From assembly GCF_014297445.1 (NCBI RefSeq), contig NZ_JACORU010000003.1:372001-436000 (forward strand): a stretch of 64,000 nt of DNA. Direction: 5' to 3'. Source of the stretch: Ramlibacter albus. Lineage in GTDB: Bacteria > Pseudomonadota > Gammaproteobacteria > Burkholderiales > Burkholderiaceae_C. This document shows positions 32,621-41,792 of this stretch, in pieces; position 1 is the first letter of the stretch; the number at the start of each line of letters is the position of its first letter. The notes beneath the pieces are model-generated. The model was not told where the DNA came from and did no database searches. It was given only the letters and a program-made list of their open reading frames with translations. The position numbers and the translations under genes are program-made.

Positions 32621-33487
32621 ATGGACCCCGCGCATCTCTTCGAAGCCTCGCGCCGCAAGCTGCACGGCGTCGCCTACCGCATGCTCGGCTCGGTGCACGA
32701 CGCCGAGGAAGTGGTGCAGGACGCATGGCTGCGCTGGAGCGAGACGGACCGCACGCAGGTCGACAGCCCCGAGGCCTGGCTCGTGACGACTACAAGCCGC
32801 CTTGCACTCGACCGGCTGCGCGCGGCGAAGGTCCGCCGCGAAAACTACCCGGGTCTCTGGCTGCCCGAGCCGCTGGTGGACGACTCGCCCCCCACGCCGC
32901 AGGAGCTGGTCGAACGCGCGGACGACATCTCCGTCGCCTTCCTCATGCTGCTTGAGCAGCTCGCCCCCGAAGCGCGCGCGGCCTTCCTGATGCGCGAAGT
33001 ATTCGACGCGAGCTACGCCGAAGTGGCACAGGTGGTCGGCAAAAGCGAGGCCGCGTGCCGGCAGCTCGTGCACCGCGCCAAGGAGCAATTGCGCGAGGGC
33101 CGGCCGCGCCAGCGCGTGTCCCGCGATGTGCACCACCAGCTGCTCGCCCGCTTTGCCGAGGCGGCCATGCAAGGCGACATGGATTCGCTGAAGACGCTGC
33201 TGGATGAAGACGCCGAGCTCATCGGCGACGGCGGCGGCGTCGTGCCCAGCTTCGGGGTGCCGCTGCACGGGGGCCAGCGGATCGCGCAGCTCTACTTTGC
33301 CGGCCATCGCCGTTTCGGCGCGGGGTTGCGGATGGAGGTCGCGGTCATCAACGGCGAGTGGGGGCTGCTGCGCTACATCGACGGCCAGCTCGAGTCGGCC
33401 CAGTCGCTGGAAGTGGGCGAGGACGGCCGCATCGTGCGCATCTATGTGCAGCGCAACCCGCGTAAGCTTCCGACGAACGGCGCCTGA
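32621..33487 (+). CDS. ECF41-family RNA polymerase sigma factor (SigJ-like)
   Basis: A 288-residue sigma factor. Region 2 includes LHGVAYRMLGSVHDAEEVVQ, region 4 includes DASYAEVAQVVGKSEAACRQ, and a fused C-terminal SnoaL-like domain spans ~175-288. The ECF41 signature motifs are present as WLPEPL (linker), DGGG and NPRKL (in place of NPDKL). In this family the C-terminal domain replaces an anti-sigma factor and tunes activity. Divergent ECF41 promoters precede it and the AhpD-like gene. A YciI-like gene follows 58 bp downstream and is probably co-transcribed. Confidence 0.93.
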   Translation: MDPAHLFEASRRKLHGVAYRMLGSVHDAEEVVQDAWLRWSETDRTQVDSPEAWLVTTTSRLALDRLRAAKVRRENYPGLWLPEPLVDDSPPTPQELVERADDISVAFLMLLEQLAPEARAAFLMREVFDASYAEVAQVVGKSEAACRQLVHRAKEQLREGRPRQRVSRDVHHQLLARFAEAAMQGDMDSLKTLLDEDAELIGDGGGVVPSFGVPLHGGQRIAQLYFAGHRRFGAGLRMEVAVINGEWGLLRYIDGQLESAQSLEVGEDGRIVRIYVQRNPRKLPTNGA

Positions 33488-33545
33488 GCATGTCGATTCC
33501 GCGGCCGGCCGATCGTCGTCCCGGTATCAGCAACAGGAGAACGCA

Positions 33546-33971
33546 ATGCCCCGATTCATGGTCCTCGTCAAAGCCACCGCCGACAGCGAAGCCGGCGTCA
33601 TGCCCACGGAAGAACTGCTGGCCGCCATGGGCGCCTACAACGAAGAACTCGTCAAGGCCGGCATCATGCAGGCGGGCGAAGGCCTGCACCCCAGCAGCAA
33701 GGGCGCGCGCGTGCGCTTCTCCGGCAAGGAGCGCACCGTTACCGACGGGCCGTTCGCCGAAACCAAGGAGCTTGTCGCCGGCTTCTGGATGTGGAAGTGC
33801 AAGTCGCTGGCCGAAGCGATCGAGTGGGTGAAGAAGTGCCCGAACCCGATGCCCGGCCCGTCGGAGATCGAGATCCGGCAGGTGTTCGAGGCCGAGGACT
33901 TCGGCGCGGAGTTCACGCCCGAGCTGCGCGAGCAGGAGGAGCGGCTGCGCAAGGAAATCGAAAAGCGCTAG
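33546..33971 (+). CDS. YciI-like (YCII-related/DGPF) domain protein
   Basis: A 141-residue protein beginning MPRFMVLVKATADSEAG with the characteristic TVTDGPFAETKELVAGFW. DGPF/YCII-type proteins are ferredoxin-like-fold small proteins commonly encoded beside ECF sigma factors. The catalytic role, if any, is unknown (the true YciI His-Asp pair is not evident). RBS caggag precedes the ATG at 33546. The last 4 nt overlap the stop of convergent arfB. Confidence 0.88.
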   Translation: MPRFMVLVKATADSEAGVMPTEELLAAMGAYNEELVKAGIMQAGEGLHPSSKGARVRFSGKERTVTDGPFAETKELVAGFWMWKCKSLAEAIEWVKKCPNPMPGPSEIEIRQVFEAEDFGAEFTPELREQEERLRKEIEKR

Positions 33972-34372
33972 AGCGCGTCGGGCGGCGGCTTGCGCCGCCC
34001 CGCCTTGATGCCGGAGCGGATGGTCTTGCCCTGCAGGCGCTTCTGCTTCGATGCGTAAGTCGGCTTGGTCGGCTTGCGGATCTCCGGCACGTGCGAGGCT
34101 TCTTCCACCATCGCTTCGAGGCGCTCCAGCGCAAGCGCCCGGTTCTGGTCCTGGCTGCGTGACGTCTGCGCCTTGATCACGAGCACGCCGTCCTTGCTCA
34201 CGCGCCGCCCCGGCAGCGCGAGCAGGTTCTCCTTCACGTAGTCCGGCAGCGACGACGCGCGGATGTCGAAGCGCAGTTGCACCGCGCTCGACACCTTGTT
34301 CACGTTCTGCCCGCCCGGCCCCTGCGAGCGGATCGCGGTGAACTCGACTTCTTCCTCGCGCACGCGTCCCAT
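33968..34372 (-). CDS. arfB: Peptidyl-tRNA hydrolase ArfB, ribosome rescue
   Basis: A 134-residue release-factor-like protein that hydrolyses peptidyl-tRNA on stalled ribosomes. The GGQ catalytic motif is in SQGPGGQNVNKVSSAVQLRF near residue 20. The C-terminal basic tail (YASKQKRLQGKTIRSGIK) is the part that enters the empty mRNA channel. Length matches E. coli YaeJ (140 aa). The ATG overlaps the dbpA stop by 1 nt (TGATG), so it is translationally coupled to the helicase. Confidence 0.93.
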   Translation of the reverse strand: MGRVREEEVEFTAIRSQGPGGQNVNKVSSAVQLRFDIRASSLPDYVKENLLALPGRRVSKDGVLVIKAQTSRSQDQNRALALERLEAMVEEASHVPEIRKPTKPTYASKQKRLQGKTIRSGIKAGRRKPPPDAL

Positions 34373-35754
34373 CAGTCCCTCAGCAGCCGCGCCTTCACGC
34401 TGCGGCCCTTGATGCGCCCCTCGTTCAGGCGCGCCACCGCGTCCTTCGCGATGCCGCGCTCGACGGCCACGTAGGTCGCGAACTCGTTGATGTCGATCTT
34501 GCCGATTTGCTCGCGGGTGTAGCCGAGGTCCGCGGTCAGCGCGCCGAGGACGTCGCCGGGGCGGATCTTCTCCTTGCGGCCGCCGAGGATGTGGATGGTG
34601 GCCATCGGCGGCAGCAGGCGCTCGCCGCTGTGCGGCTTCAACTCCGAGAGCTCGTGCCACTCGGACTCGCGGCCCTGGAGTTGTTCGATGCGGCCGACGG
34701 CGCCCATCTCGTCGAGCGACGCAAGGCTGAAAGCGTGACCGGTTTCGCCGGCGCGCCCCGTGCGGCCGATGCGATGCACGTGCACTTCGGCATCGGGCGG
34801 CACGTCGACGTTGATCACGGCCGCGAGCCCCGCGACGTCCAACCCGCGTGCAGCGACGTCGGTGGCCACGAGCACCGAGCAACTGCGGTTCGCGAATCGC
34901 ACCAGCACCTGGTCGCGGTCGCGCTGCTCGAGGTCGCCATGCAGGGCGAGCGCGCTGTAGCCCTGCGCCTGCAGCAGCTCCACCAGCTCGCGGCAGCGCG
35001 CCTTGGTGTTGCAGAAGGCGAGCGTGCTCGCCGGCCGGAAGTGGTCGAGCAGCCGCGCCACGGCCTGCAGGCGCTCGTTCTCGCGCACCTCGTACCAGCG
35101 CTGCTCGATCTGCACGGCGTCGTGCTGCGCCTCGACCTTCACCATCACCGGCTCGCGCATGAACTGCGCGGCGAGCTTCGCGATGCCCTCGGGGTAGGTC
35201 GCGGAGAACAGCAGCGTCTGCCGCTGCGGCGGGCATTGCCGTGCGACCTTCGCGATGTCGTCGACGAAGCCCATGTCCAGCATCCGGTCCGCCTCGTCGA
35301 GCACCAGCGTGTTCAGCGCGTCGAGTTGCAGGTTGCCGCGGTCGAGGTGGTCCAGCACGCGCCCGGGCGTGCCCACCACCACGTGCGCGCCATGCGCAAG
35401 GCTCGTCGTCTGGCCGCGCAGCGGCACGCCGCCGGAGAGCGTCACCGCCTTGATGTTGTCCTCGGCGCGCGCGAGCCGCCGCACCTCGGCCGTCACCTGG
35501 TCCGCGAGTTCGCGCGTGGGGCAGAGCACCAGCGATTGCACCGCGAAGCGCCGCGGGTTGAGGTTCGCCAGCAGCGCTAATGCGAATGCGGCGGTCTTGC
35601 CGCTGCCGGTCTTGGCCTGGCCGATGATGTCCTTGCCGAGCAGCGCGGGCGGCAGGCTCGCGGCCTGGATGGGCGTCATCTCGCGGTAGCCGAGCCGCGC
35701 GAGGTTTTCGAGCGTGGCGGGCGAGAGCGCGAGGGTCGAGAAGCTTTGGGTCAC
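34372..35754 (-). CDS. dbpA: ATP-dependent RNA helicase DbpA
   Basis: A 460-residue DEAD-box helicase involved in 50S assembly. Motifs in order: Q-motif region MTPIQAASLP, motif I AKTGSGKTAA, PTRELA, GG, TPGR, motif II LDEADRML, motif III SATYP, then ATDVAARGLD and HRIGRTGRAG. The C-terminal DbpA RNA-binding domain (~385-460, TIHILGGRKEKIRPGD onward) targets hairpin 92 of 23S rRNA. The GTG start at 35754 (VTQSFSTLALSP) matches the usual length; no closer ATG gives a full Q-motif region. It forms a unit with arfB. Confidence 0.93.
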   Translation of the reverse strand: MTQSFSTLALSPATLENLARLGYREMTPIQAASLPPALLGKDIIGQAKTGSGKTAAFALALLANLNPRRFAVQSLVLCPTRELADQVTAEVRRLARAEDNIKAVTLSGGVPLRGQTTSLAHGAHVVVGTPGRVLDHLDRGNLQLDALNTLVLDEADRMLDMGFVDDIAKVARQCPPQRQTLLFSATYPEGIAKLAAQFMREPVMVKVEAQHDAVQIEQRWYEVRENERLQAVARLLDHFRPASTLAFCNTKARCRELVELLQAQGYSALALHGDLEQRDRDQVLVRFANRSCSVLVATDVAARGLDVAGLAAVINVDVPPDAEVHVHRIGRTGRAGETGHAFSLASLDEMGAVGRIEQLQGRESEWHELSELKPHSGERLLPPMATIHILGGRKEKIRPGDVLGALTADLGYTREQIGKIDINEFATYVAVERGIAKDAVARLNEGRIKGRSVKARLLRD

Positions 35755-35802
35755 ACGGCGAGCATAGCGGCCGGCGCACCGACCCTGCGAGAATGCATCG
35801 CA

Positions 35803-36387
35803 ATGGACACTGCCGACCTGTGGATGGACCGCTGGATCAAGCTGCTGCGCGCGGGCGCGGGCAACGGCTTTGCGCTCGAGCTCGGCTGCGACAACGGCCG
35901 CGACACGGCCTGGCTGGTGCAGCAGGGGCTGTCGGTGGTGGCCACCGACATCTCCGCCGACGCGCTGCGCGTTTGCAAGCGGGCCGTGCCCGAAACGCTG
36001 GTGGTGCAGCACGACATCACCAAGCCGCTGCCGTTCGCAGACGCGAGCTTCGGCGCGGTGATCGCCAGCCTGTCGCTGCACTACTTTCCGTGGAAGGACA
36101 CGCAGGCGGCCGTGGCCGAGATCCGCCGCGTGCTCAAGCCGCCCTTCGGCATCCTGCTCGTGCGGCTGAACTCCACGCGCGACGTGTACCACGGCGCCGG
36201 CGACGGCGGGCGCGAGATCGAGCGGCACTACTACGAAGTGGAAGCGAAGTACGCCGACCGCAAGCGCTTCTTCGACAAGGGGGAGGTGATGGACCTCTTC
36301 AAGGGGTGGAAGGTGCTCTCTTGCAACGAGCAAACCATCCACCGCTACGAGAAGCCCAAGGTGGTGTGGGAAGTGGTGGCCCGTTAA
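35803..36387 (+). CDS. Class I SAM-dependent methyltransferase
   Basis: A 194-residue soluble methyltransferase. Motif I is ALELGCDNGRDTAWL, the acidic residue after strand 2 is in VVATDISADAL, motif II/III is ASFGAVIASLSLHYFPW, and EIRRVLKPPFGILLVRLN follows. This compact SAM domain, lacking an obvious substrate domain, resembles tellurite-resistance/TehB- or UbiE-like enzymes, but the substrate is unknown. The start ATG at 35803 was chosen over 35746 because the promoter region of dbpA lies there. The last 4 nt overlap the next, convergent gene. Confidence 0.85.
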   Translation: MDTADLWMDRWIKLLRAGAGNGFALELGCDNGRDTAWLVQQGLSVVATDISADALRVCKRAVPETLVVQHDITKPLPFADASFGAVIASLSLHYFPWKDTQAAVAEIRRVLKPPFGILLVRLNSTRDVYHGAGDGGREIERHYYEVEAKYADRKRFFDKGEVMDLFKGWKVLSCNEQTIHRYEKPKVVWEVVAR

Positions 36388-36677
36388 GGGTCGACACCGC
36401 GCGGCGGCGGCCTGGGTGCGTCGGCCGGGCCGCCCATCACGGCGGTGTCCGCAGCATCCCCGGGCTCGCGTTGGGCGCTGACCACGACGGTGGGAAGCAC
36501 GAGCGGCTCGAGCTTCGCCTGCGGCGGCTTCGGCGGCTTGCCGCCCTCGGCACTGAGCACCAGGACCGCCACCAGCGGAAGGCCGACGAGCAGTGCCGCG
36601 GCACACGCGACGATTTCGGCCGTGGTCCAGAGCCTGTTCACTTCGAGGTATTGCGGCCAGGCGTGCGGTTCTTGCAT
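36384..36677 (-). CDS. Single-pass membrane hypothetical protein
   Basis: A 97-residue protein. A hydrophilic N-terminus leads to one membrane helix (EIVACAAALLVGLPLVAVLVL, ~22-42), then a Pro/Lys-rich tail ending PRPPPRGVDP. A GGGAG ribosome-binding site precedes the ATG at 36677. I do not recognise a family. It could be a membrane-anchored small protein of unknown function. Confidence 0.65.
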   Translation of the reverse strand: MQEPHAWPQYLEVNRLWTTAEIVACAAALLVGLPLVAVLVLSAEGGKPPKPPQAKLEPLVLPTVVVSAQREPGDAADTAVMGGPADAPRPPPRGVDP

Positions 36678-36733
36678 CTGCGGTCTCCCTTCAAGGGGAG
36701 CGACTATAGGTGCGGCCCCGGCCGCTGCACACC

Positions 36734-38047
36734 CTACCGAAGTCTCGGTGGCTCGACTCGCCAGATGACGTTGCCCACATCGTCCGCGACGAGCAATGCG
36801 CCCGTGCGATCCAGCGCCACGCCGACGGGGCGGCCGTAGGCCTTGCCGTCCGGGCTGAGGAAGCCGGTGAGGAAGTCCACCGGCGGGCCCGAGGGACGGC
36901 CGTTGGCGAAGGGGACGAACACCACCTTGTAGCCCGCGAGCGGCTCGCGGTTCCACGAGCCGTGCTCGCCGACGAAGGCGCCGCTTGCGAATGACGCGGG
37001 CATGCGCGTGTCGGCGAAGGCAAGGCCGAGCGGCGCCACGTGGTTGCCGAGTGCGTAGTCGGGCGCGACGGCCTTTGCCACCATGTCGGGCCGCGCGGGC
37101 TTCACGCGCTCGTCCACGTGCGTGCCCCAGTAGCTCCACGGCCAGCCGTAGAAAGCGCCGTCCTTCACCGAGGTGAGGTAGTCCGGCACGAGGTCGCTGC
37201 CGAGCTCGTCGCGTTCGTTCACCACGGCCCACAGCACGCCGCTCGCGGGCTCGAAGGCCATGCCCACCGGGTTGCGCAATCCGCTCGCGTAGAGGCGCTT
37301 GCCGCCACTGGCGCGGTCCACCTCCCAGATGGCGGCGCGGCCTTCCTCGATGCCCATGCCGCCTTCGGCCACGTTGCTGTTCGAGCCGACGGATGCATAG
37401 AGCCTGCTGCCGTCGCGGGAAGCCACGAGCCCCTTGGTCCAGTGGTGGTTGATGCCGGCCGGCAGGTCGGTCACCTTCGTGCCCGCGGCCGACAGCTGCG
37501 TTTGGCCCGCTGTGTACGGGTAGCGCACCACCGCATCGGCATTGGCCACGTAGAAGTCGTTGCCCACCAGCGCCATGCCGAAAGGCGAATGAAGGCCTTG
37601 CAGGAAGATGCTGCGCGTTTCCGCGATGCCGTCGCCGTCCGCGTCGCGCAGGAGCGTAATGCGGTCCGCGCTGGGCGCGCCGGCGCCGGCGCGCTTCATG
37701 ATGATTCCGGCGATCCAGCCTTTGAGGCCGCCGCCTTGCTGGCCCGCGGGCGGTGCCGGCTTGTTGCTCTCGGCAACCAGCACGTCGCCGTTGGGCAGCA
37801 CGTGCAGCCAGCGCGGATGGTCCAGCCCTCGCGCAAGTGCTGTCACGCGAAAGCCGGCTGGTGCCTGCGGCATCGCGCCTTCAGGCCAGCCCTGCGCGGG
37901 CGCGATCTTTACCGTTGGGATCAATGCCTTGACGGGCGGCGGCAACTGCGGGTTGGCGCCGATGCTGGCGCTTTCGGGCAGCTTGGCCGTGTCGCTGCAG
38001 GCGGCGAGTGCGGCTACCAGTGCGATGCAAAGGGCGATGCGGCGCAT
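36734..38047 (-). CDS. Sorbosone/glucose dehydrogenase-like beta-propeller lipoprotein
   Basis: A 437-residue exported protein with a lipobox (LVAALAACSD), so probably anchored to a membrane on the periplasmic side. It has a PQQ-dependent sugar dehydrogenase/L-sorbosone dehydrogenase-type six-bladed propeller. Characteristic stretches are GLDHPRWLHVLPNGDVLVAE, GLHSPFGMALVGNDFYVANA, and HVAPLGLAFADTRM...GEHGSWNREPLAGYKVVF. It would oxidise a sugar or aldose and pass electrons to the respiratory chain; cofactor and substrate are untested. It follows the kinase genes on the same strand after an 11-nt gap and may belong to their transcription unit. Confidence 0.88.
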   Translation of the reverse strand: MRRIALCIALVAALAACSDTAKLPESASIGANPQLPPPVKALIPTVKIAPAQGWPEGAMPQAPAGFRVTALARGLDHPRWLHVLPNGDVLVAESNKPAPPAGQQGGGLKGWIAGIIMKRAGAGAPSADRITLLRDADGDGIAETRSIFLQGLHSPFGMALVGNDFYVANADAVVRYPYTAGQTQLSAAGTKVTDLPAGINHHWTKGLVASRDGSRLYASVGSNSNVAEGGMGIEEGRAAIWEVDRASGGKRLYASGLRNPVGMAFEPASGVLWAVVNERDELGSDLVPDYLTSVKDGAFYGWPWSYWGTHVDERVKPARPDMVAKAVAPDYALGNHVAPLGLAFADTRMPASFASGAFVGEHGSWNREPLAGYKVVFVPFANGRPSGPPVDFLTGFLSPDGKAYGRPVGVALDRTGALLVADDVGNVIWRVEPPRLR

Positions 38048-38058
38048 GCCCGATTCTG

Positions 38059-40005
38059 TCACCGCGCCAGCGCCGCCGGCCGCACGAGCATCGACAACCG
38101 TTGCAGGATCTGCCGCCCGATCGACGTCGCCGCCGTCTCCTCCTTCACCGCCACCGCCTGCCGCTTCTCCAGCACCGGCGCCGATTTGAGGTTGCCGTGC
38201 ACCGCCAGCGCGCTGCGAAGCGCACGGTCGAGCAGGCCGATGCGCAGCGGCCGATTCAGGAAGCGCAGGATCTGCGCCTCGTTGATCAGCGAGATCAGCG
38301 CCTCGGAGTCCGACTGCTCGGCCAGCGCCACGCTCTGCACGCGCGGATGCGACTGCTTGAGCAGCTTCAGCATCACGTCGGCCCCCGGCATCTGGTCGAG
38401 GTCGCACAGAAGCACGGCGACGTCCTCGTCTTCCACGGCCTGCATCACAGCAGCGACGTCGGCTGCGTGGCACACCGGCCGCGTGCTGCCGAACGCCTGG
38501 CTGATGAGGTCGAACAGCTCGCGGCCCGGCTGCGCGACGACGATCGCCTCGCCCGCACGCTGCTGCGGCGTCGCCGGCAGCGTCGCTTGCGCGGGCGGTC
38601 GCGTCGCCGCGGCCGAGCGCGTGGCATGCGCGATCTCCATCGCCTGCGCCACCGTGTCCTTCATCTCCTGGTTGCTCCAGGGCTTGTTGACGAAGCGGAA
38701 GACTTCGCCGTCGTTGATCGACCCCACGATGGCCGCGAGGTCCGAGTAGCCGGTGAGCAGGATGCGCACGGACGCGGGGTCGACCTCACGTGCCTGCCGC
38801 AGGAAGTCCACGCCCAGCATGCGCGGCATGCGCTGGTCGCTGATGATCACGTCCGGCCGCTGCTCGCGCACGAGTTCGAGCGCGCGGTGGCCGTCGGTGG
38901 CGGTGATCACGTCGTACTTCAGGCGGAAGAGCGCCGAGAGGGCGGCCAGGATGCGCTCCTCGTCGTCGAGCAGCAGCAGCTTCTGGCGCGGGCCGCGGAC
39001 GGCGACGCGCAGCGGCAAGGTCGCGGCCACGCCTTCGCGCGGCGCGGGTGCGGCCGCGGCGGGCGCCGCGATATTCGCGGCAGCAGCATTCGCGACGTTT
39101 GCGGCACCGGCACCCGCGACTGCCGCGGCGCGAGCCACCGCAACCGCGCCATCTGCGGTTGGCGGTGCGACGACAGGCACCGCCCGGATGAACGCCTCGC
39201 GAAACTCGCGCATGTTCGCGAACCGTCCCGCGGGGTCCCGCGTGAGCGCCCGCGCGATCACTTCCTCCAACGCCTCCGGCACGTCGGGGCGAAGGGTGCG
39301 CGCGCGAGGCGCATCGCGGTTGAGCACCTGGTCCACCACCTGCGCGAAGTCGCCCTGGAAGGTGCGCGAGCCCGTCACCATCTCGAACAGCATCACGCCC
39401 AGCGCGTAGATGTCCGTGCGCGGGTCGGTCGGGTCGCCGCGGTATTGCTCCGGCGCCATGTAGCCGGGGGTGCCGAACACGGTCCCCGCATGCGTGAGCG
39501 CCGCCTTCGACGCGATGCGCGCGATGCCGAAGTCGAGGATCTTGGGCCGCAGCAGCGCGGTGTCTTCGATGGGGCCGGTGAGCACGATGTTCGCCGGCTT
39601 CAAATCGCGGTGCAGCACCCCCTGCTCGTGCGCATAGATCAGCGCGGCAAACAGGTGCCGCACGATCGCCTGCACCATCGGCAAGGCGAGCGGCCCCTGC
39701 TTCGTCAACAGCTCGCGCAGCGTCGGCCCTTCGGCATGCTCCATCGCGATGAAGCACGTATCGCCCGCCTCACCGTATTCGTAGATGGTGACGATGCCCG
39801 GGTGCGTCAGCCGCCCGCCCGCGATCGCCTCGCGGCGAAAGCGTGCCACCATGTCGGCGGCGTCGGTGCCGGGCAGCAGCGCGCGGTCCAGCGTCTTGAT
39901 GACGACGACGCGTTCGATCACGGGGTCGAACGCGGTGCAGATCTCGCCGACACCGTTGAACGCGATCTCCTTGCGCACTTCGTAGCGGTCGATCCTGCGC
40001 GTCAT
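38059..40005 (-). CDS. Ser/Thr protein kinase fused to one canonical and one degenerate receiver domain
   Basis: A 648-residue cytoplasmic signalling protein. The Hanks-type kinase domain (~8-265) has the catalytic Lys in VVVIKTLD, HRDLKPANIVL, DFGIAR and GYMAPEQYRG; its glycine loop is degenerate (FNGVGEICTAF). An Ala-rich linker (~280-325) leads to receiver 1 with LLLLDDEER, phospho-Asp in VIISDQRMP, Thr in ILLTGYSD and Lys in FVNKPW. The second receiver-like domain keeps LLCDLDQMPG but has Arg for the conserved Lys (FLNRPL). Its start overlaps the histidine kinase stop by 4 nt, so a phosphorelay from that kinase onto the receiver is the simplest reading. Confidence 0.9.
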   Translation of the reverse strand: MTRRIDRYEVRKEIAFNGVGEICTAFDPVIERVVVIKTLDRALLPGTDAADMVARFRREAIAGGRLTHPGIVTIYEYGEAGDTCFIAMEHAEGPTLRELLTKQGPLALPMVQAIVRHLFAALIYAHEQGVLHRDLKPANIVLTGPIEDTALLRPKILDFGIARIASKAALTHAGTVFGTPGYMAPEQYRGDPTDPRTDIYALGVMLFEMVTGSRTFQGDFAQVVDQVLNRDAPRARTLRPDVPEALEEVIARALTRDPAGRFANMREFREAFIRAVPVVAPPTADGAVAVARAAAVAGAGAANVANAAAANIAAPAAAAPAPREGVAATLPLRVAVRGPRQKLLLLDDEERILAALSALFRLKYDVITATDGHRALELVREQRPDVIISDQRMPRMLGVDFLRQAREVDPASVRILLTGYSDLAAIVGSINDGEVFRFVNKPWSNQEMKDTVAQAMEIAHATRSAAATRPPAQATLPATPQQRAGEAIVVAQPGRELFDLISQAFGSTRPVCHAADVAAVMQAVEDEDVAVLLCDLDQMPGADVMLKLLKQSHPRVQSVALAEQSDSEALISLINEAQILRFLNRPLRIGLLDRALRSALAVHGNLKSAPVLEKRQAVAVKEETAATSIGRQILQRLSMLVRPAALAR

Positions 40006-41792
40006 GCCAGCGCCTCCTCGGCTTCCACGTGCGCGGCCACATCCTCCGCGCAGGCCGGCAATCGCACCGTGAACGTCGTGCCCTGCCCCACAAGCGACTC
40101 GACGCCGATCGTGCCGCCGTGCTCCTTGACGATCTTGTAGACGATCGACAGGCCCAGCCCCGTGCCCTTGCCGATCTCCTTCGTCGTGAAGAACGGGTCG
40201 AAGATGCGCCGCAGGTTCTCCTCGGGGATGCCCGCGCCGTTGTCCTGAACGTCCACGCGCACCATCGTGCCCTCCAGCGCCGTCGACACGGTGATCACGC
40301 CCATGTCGTGGCCGATCGCCTGCGCCGCATTGGTCACGAGGTTCAGGAACACCTGGTTCATCTGCGACGGCGCGCACTCGATGCGCGGGATGCTGCCGTA
40401 GCGCTTGACGATGCGGCAGCCCTTGATGGCGCCGCGAGCGATGGTGAGGGTGCTCTCCAGCCCCTCGCGCAAGTCGAATTTCATGGTCTTGCCGCGGTCG
40501 AGGCGGCTGAAGTTCTTGAGGTTGACGACGATGTCGCCGATCTGGTCCAGCCCGTGCAGGCCTTCCCGGGTGAGGTTGCGCAGCTCCTGCACGATGCCGT
40601 GCTGCTCGAACGCGCCGGCGATGTCCGCGAGCTCTCGGTAGTGCGCCTGCAGCGCGTCCGGGTCGGGCGTCTCGGCGTCGAGCGCGGCGAGCAGCGCGTT
40701 GCTTTGCCTCACGAGCGATTGCACGTCGCCGAGCTGCTCGCTCACCGTCTCCATGCTGGAGCGCACGTACGCGAGCGGCGTGTTGATCTCGTGCGCCACG
40801 CCGGCCACCATCTGGCCGAGCGAGGACATCTTCTCGCTCTGGATCAGCTGCGCTTCCGATTCGTGCAGCGATTCGAGCGCGTCGCCGAGTTCCTGCGTGC
40901 GTTCCTTCACGCGCTGCTCCAGCAGGCGGTAGGACTGCCGCAAGTGCCACGCGGTCCATGCCACCAGCGCCAGCAGGATCGCCGAGTACACGACCAGCGC
41001 CTTGCGCCACATCTCGGCGTCGGCCGAGCGCTGGCCGTAGAACGCTTCGTACGCCGTGTTCACCTGCTGCAGCGCGCCGACCGTGCGCACTTTCAGGATG
41101 CCGGCCAGCAGGTCACCCTCGTCGTTCACCTGCCGCAGCACCGTGCGCGCGTGGTTAAGGTAGATCGCAGCGGGTTCGCGTGCGCCGCCCGCCTCGGGCC
41201 AGGTGCGCAGCAGGTCTTCCACGCGGGCGATGGCCTGCTCCAGCGCCTGCTGCTGCGACGCCTCGGGGATCACCGCGTAGCGGGCCGCGTCGTCCACGCT
41301 TTCCGCGATGGCGGCCGCCAGCGCCTGCGCGCGCGCCGCTTCGGGGCCGCGCATCGCGAGCAACGCATCGCGTGCTTCCTGCGCCGCGGCGGGGAGGTAG
41401 CGCAGCGAATTGCGCAGGATCGAGTTGTGCGACTTGAAGTTGTCGACGAGGTCGCCTTTCTGGGTGAACGCCTGCCGCAGCGCAGACAGCTGCGCATCGA
41501 TGCCCGCGCCTTGCTCGGCCTGGTGCCGGCTCACGCGAGCGATCGCCGCGGCGATGTTCTGCGCCGGTACCACGAGCGGGTCGTAGCTTTCGTTCAAGCC
41601 GACCTTCGCGCTCATCACGCCGACGTTCCAGTCGGAGTCCAGCTGGTTGATCAGGCGCAGGTCGTCCTGCACCACCGCACGCATGCCGGGTGGGGCGCCC
41701 TGCGACTTGTCGTAAAGCAGGCCGAGGAGCCCCAGCGCAGCCGCGGCCGCGAGCGCGATGCCGGTGCGCCGGAAGATGCCGGCCGCTTTCAT
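40002..41792 (-). CDS. Membrane sensor histidine kinase
   Basis: A 596-residue kinase. It has an N-terminal signal anchor (~10-27), a long helical periplasmic region to ~285 with no recognisable ligand domain, a second membrane helix (~285-303), a coiled linker, H-box [21 protein letters not shown]-box [20 protein letters not shown], and DNGAGIPEE / [20 protein letters not shown]. The HEINTPL type places it with kinases that pair with separate receivers. No dedicated receiver gene other than the receiver-kinase fusion immediately downstream is present. It overlaps both neighbours by 4 nt. Confidence 0.92.
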   Translation of the reverse strand: MKAAGIFRRTGIALAAAAALGLLGLLYDKSQGAPPGMRAVVQDDLRLINQLDSDWNVGVMSAKVGLNESYDPLVVPAQNIAAAIARVSRHQAEQGAGIDAQLSALRQAFTQKGDLVDNFKSHNSILRNSLRYLPAAAQEARDALLAMRGPEAARAQALAAAIAESVDDAARYAVIPEASQQQALEQAIARVEDLLRTWPEAGGAREPAAIYLNHARTVLRQVNDEGDLLAGILKVRTVGALQQVNTAYEAFYGQRSADAEMWRKALVVYSAILLALVAWTAWHLRQSYRLLEQRVKERTQELGDALESLHESEAQLIQSEKMSSLGQMVAGVAHEINTPLAYVRSSMETVSEQLGDVQSLVRQSNALLAALDAETPDPDALQAHYRELADIAGAFEQHGIVQELRNLTREGLHGLDQIGDIVVNLKNFSRLDRGKTMKFDLREGLESTLTIARGAIKGCRIVKRYGSIPRIECAPSQMNQVFLNLVTNAAQAIGHDMGVITVSTALEGTMVRVDVQDNGAGIPEENLRRIFDPFFTTKEIGKGTGLGLSIVYKIVKEHGGTIGVESLVGQGTTFTVRLPACAEDVAAHVEAEEALA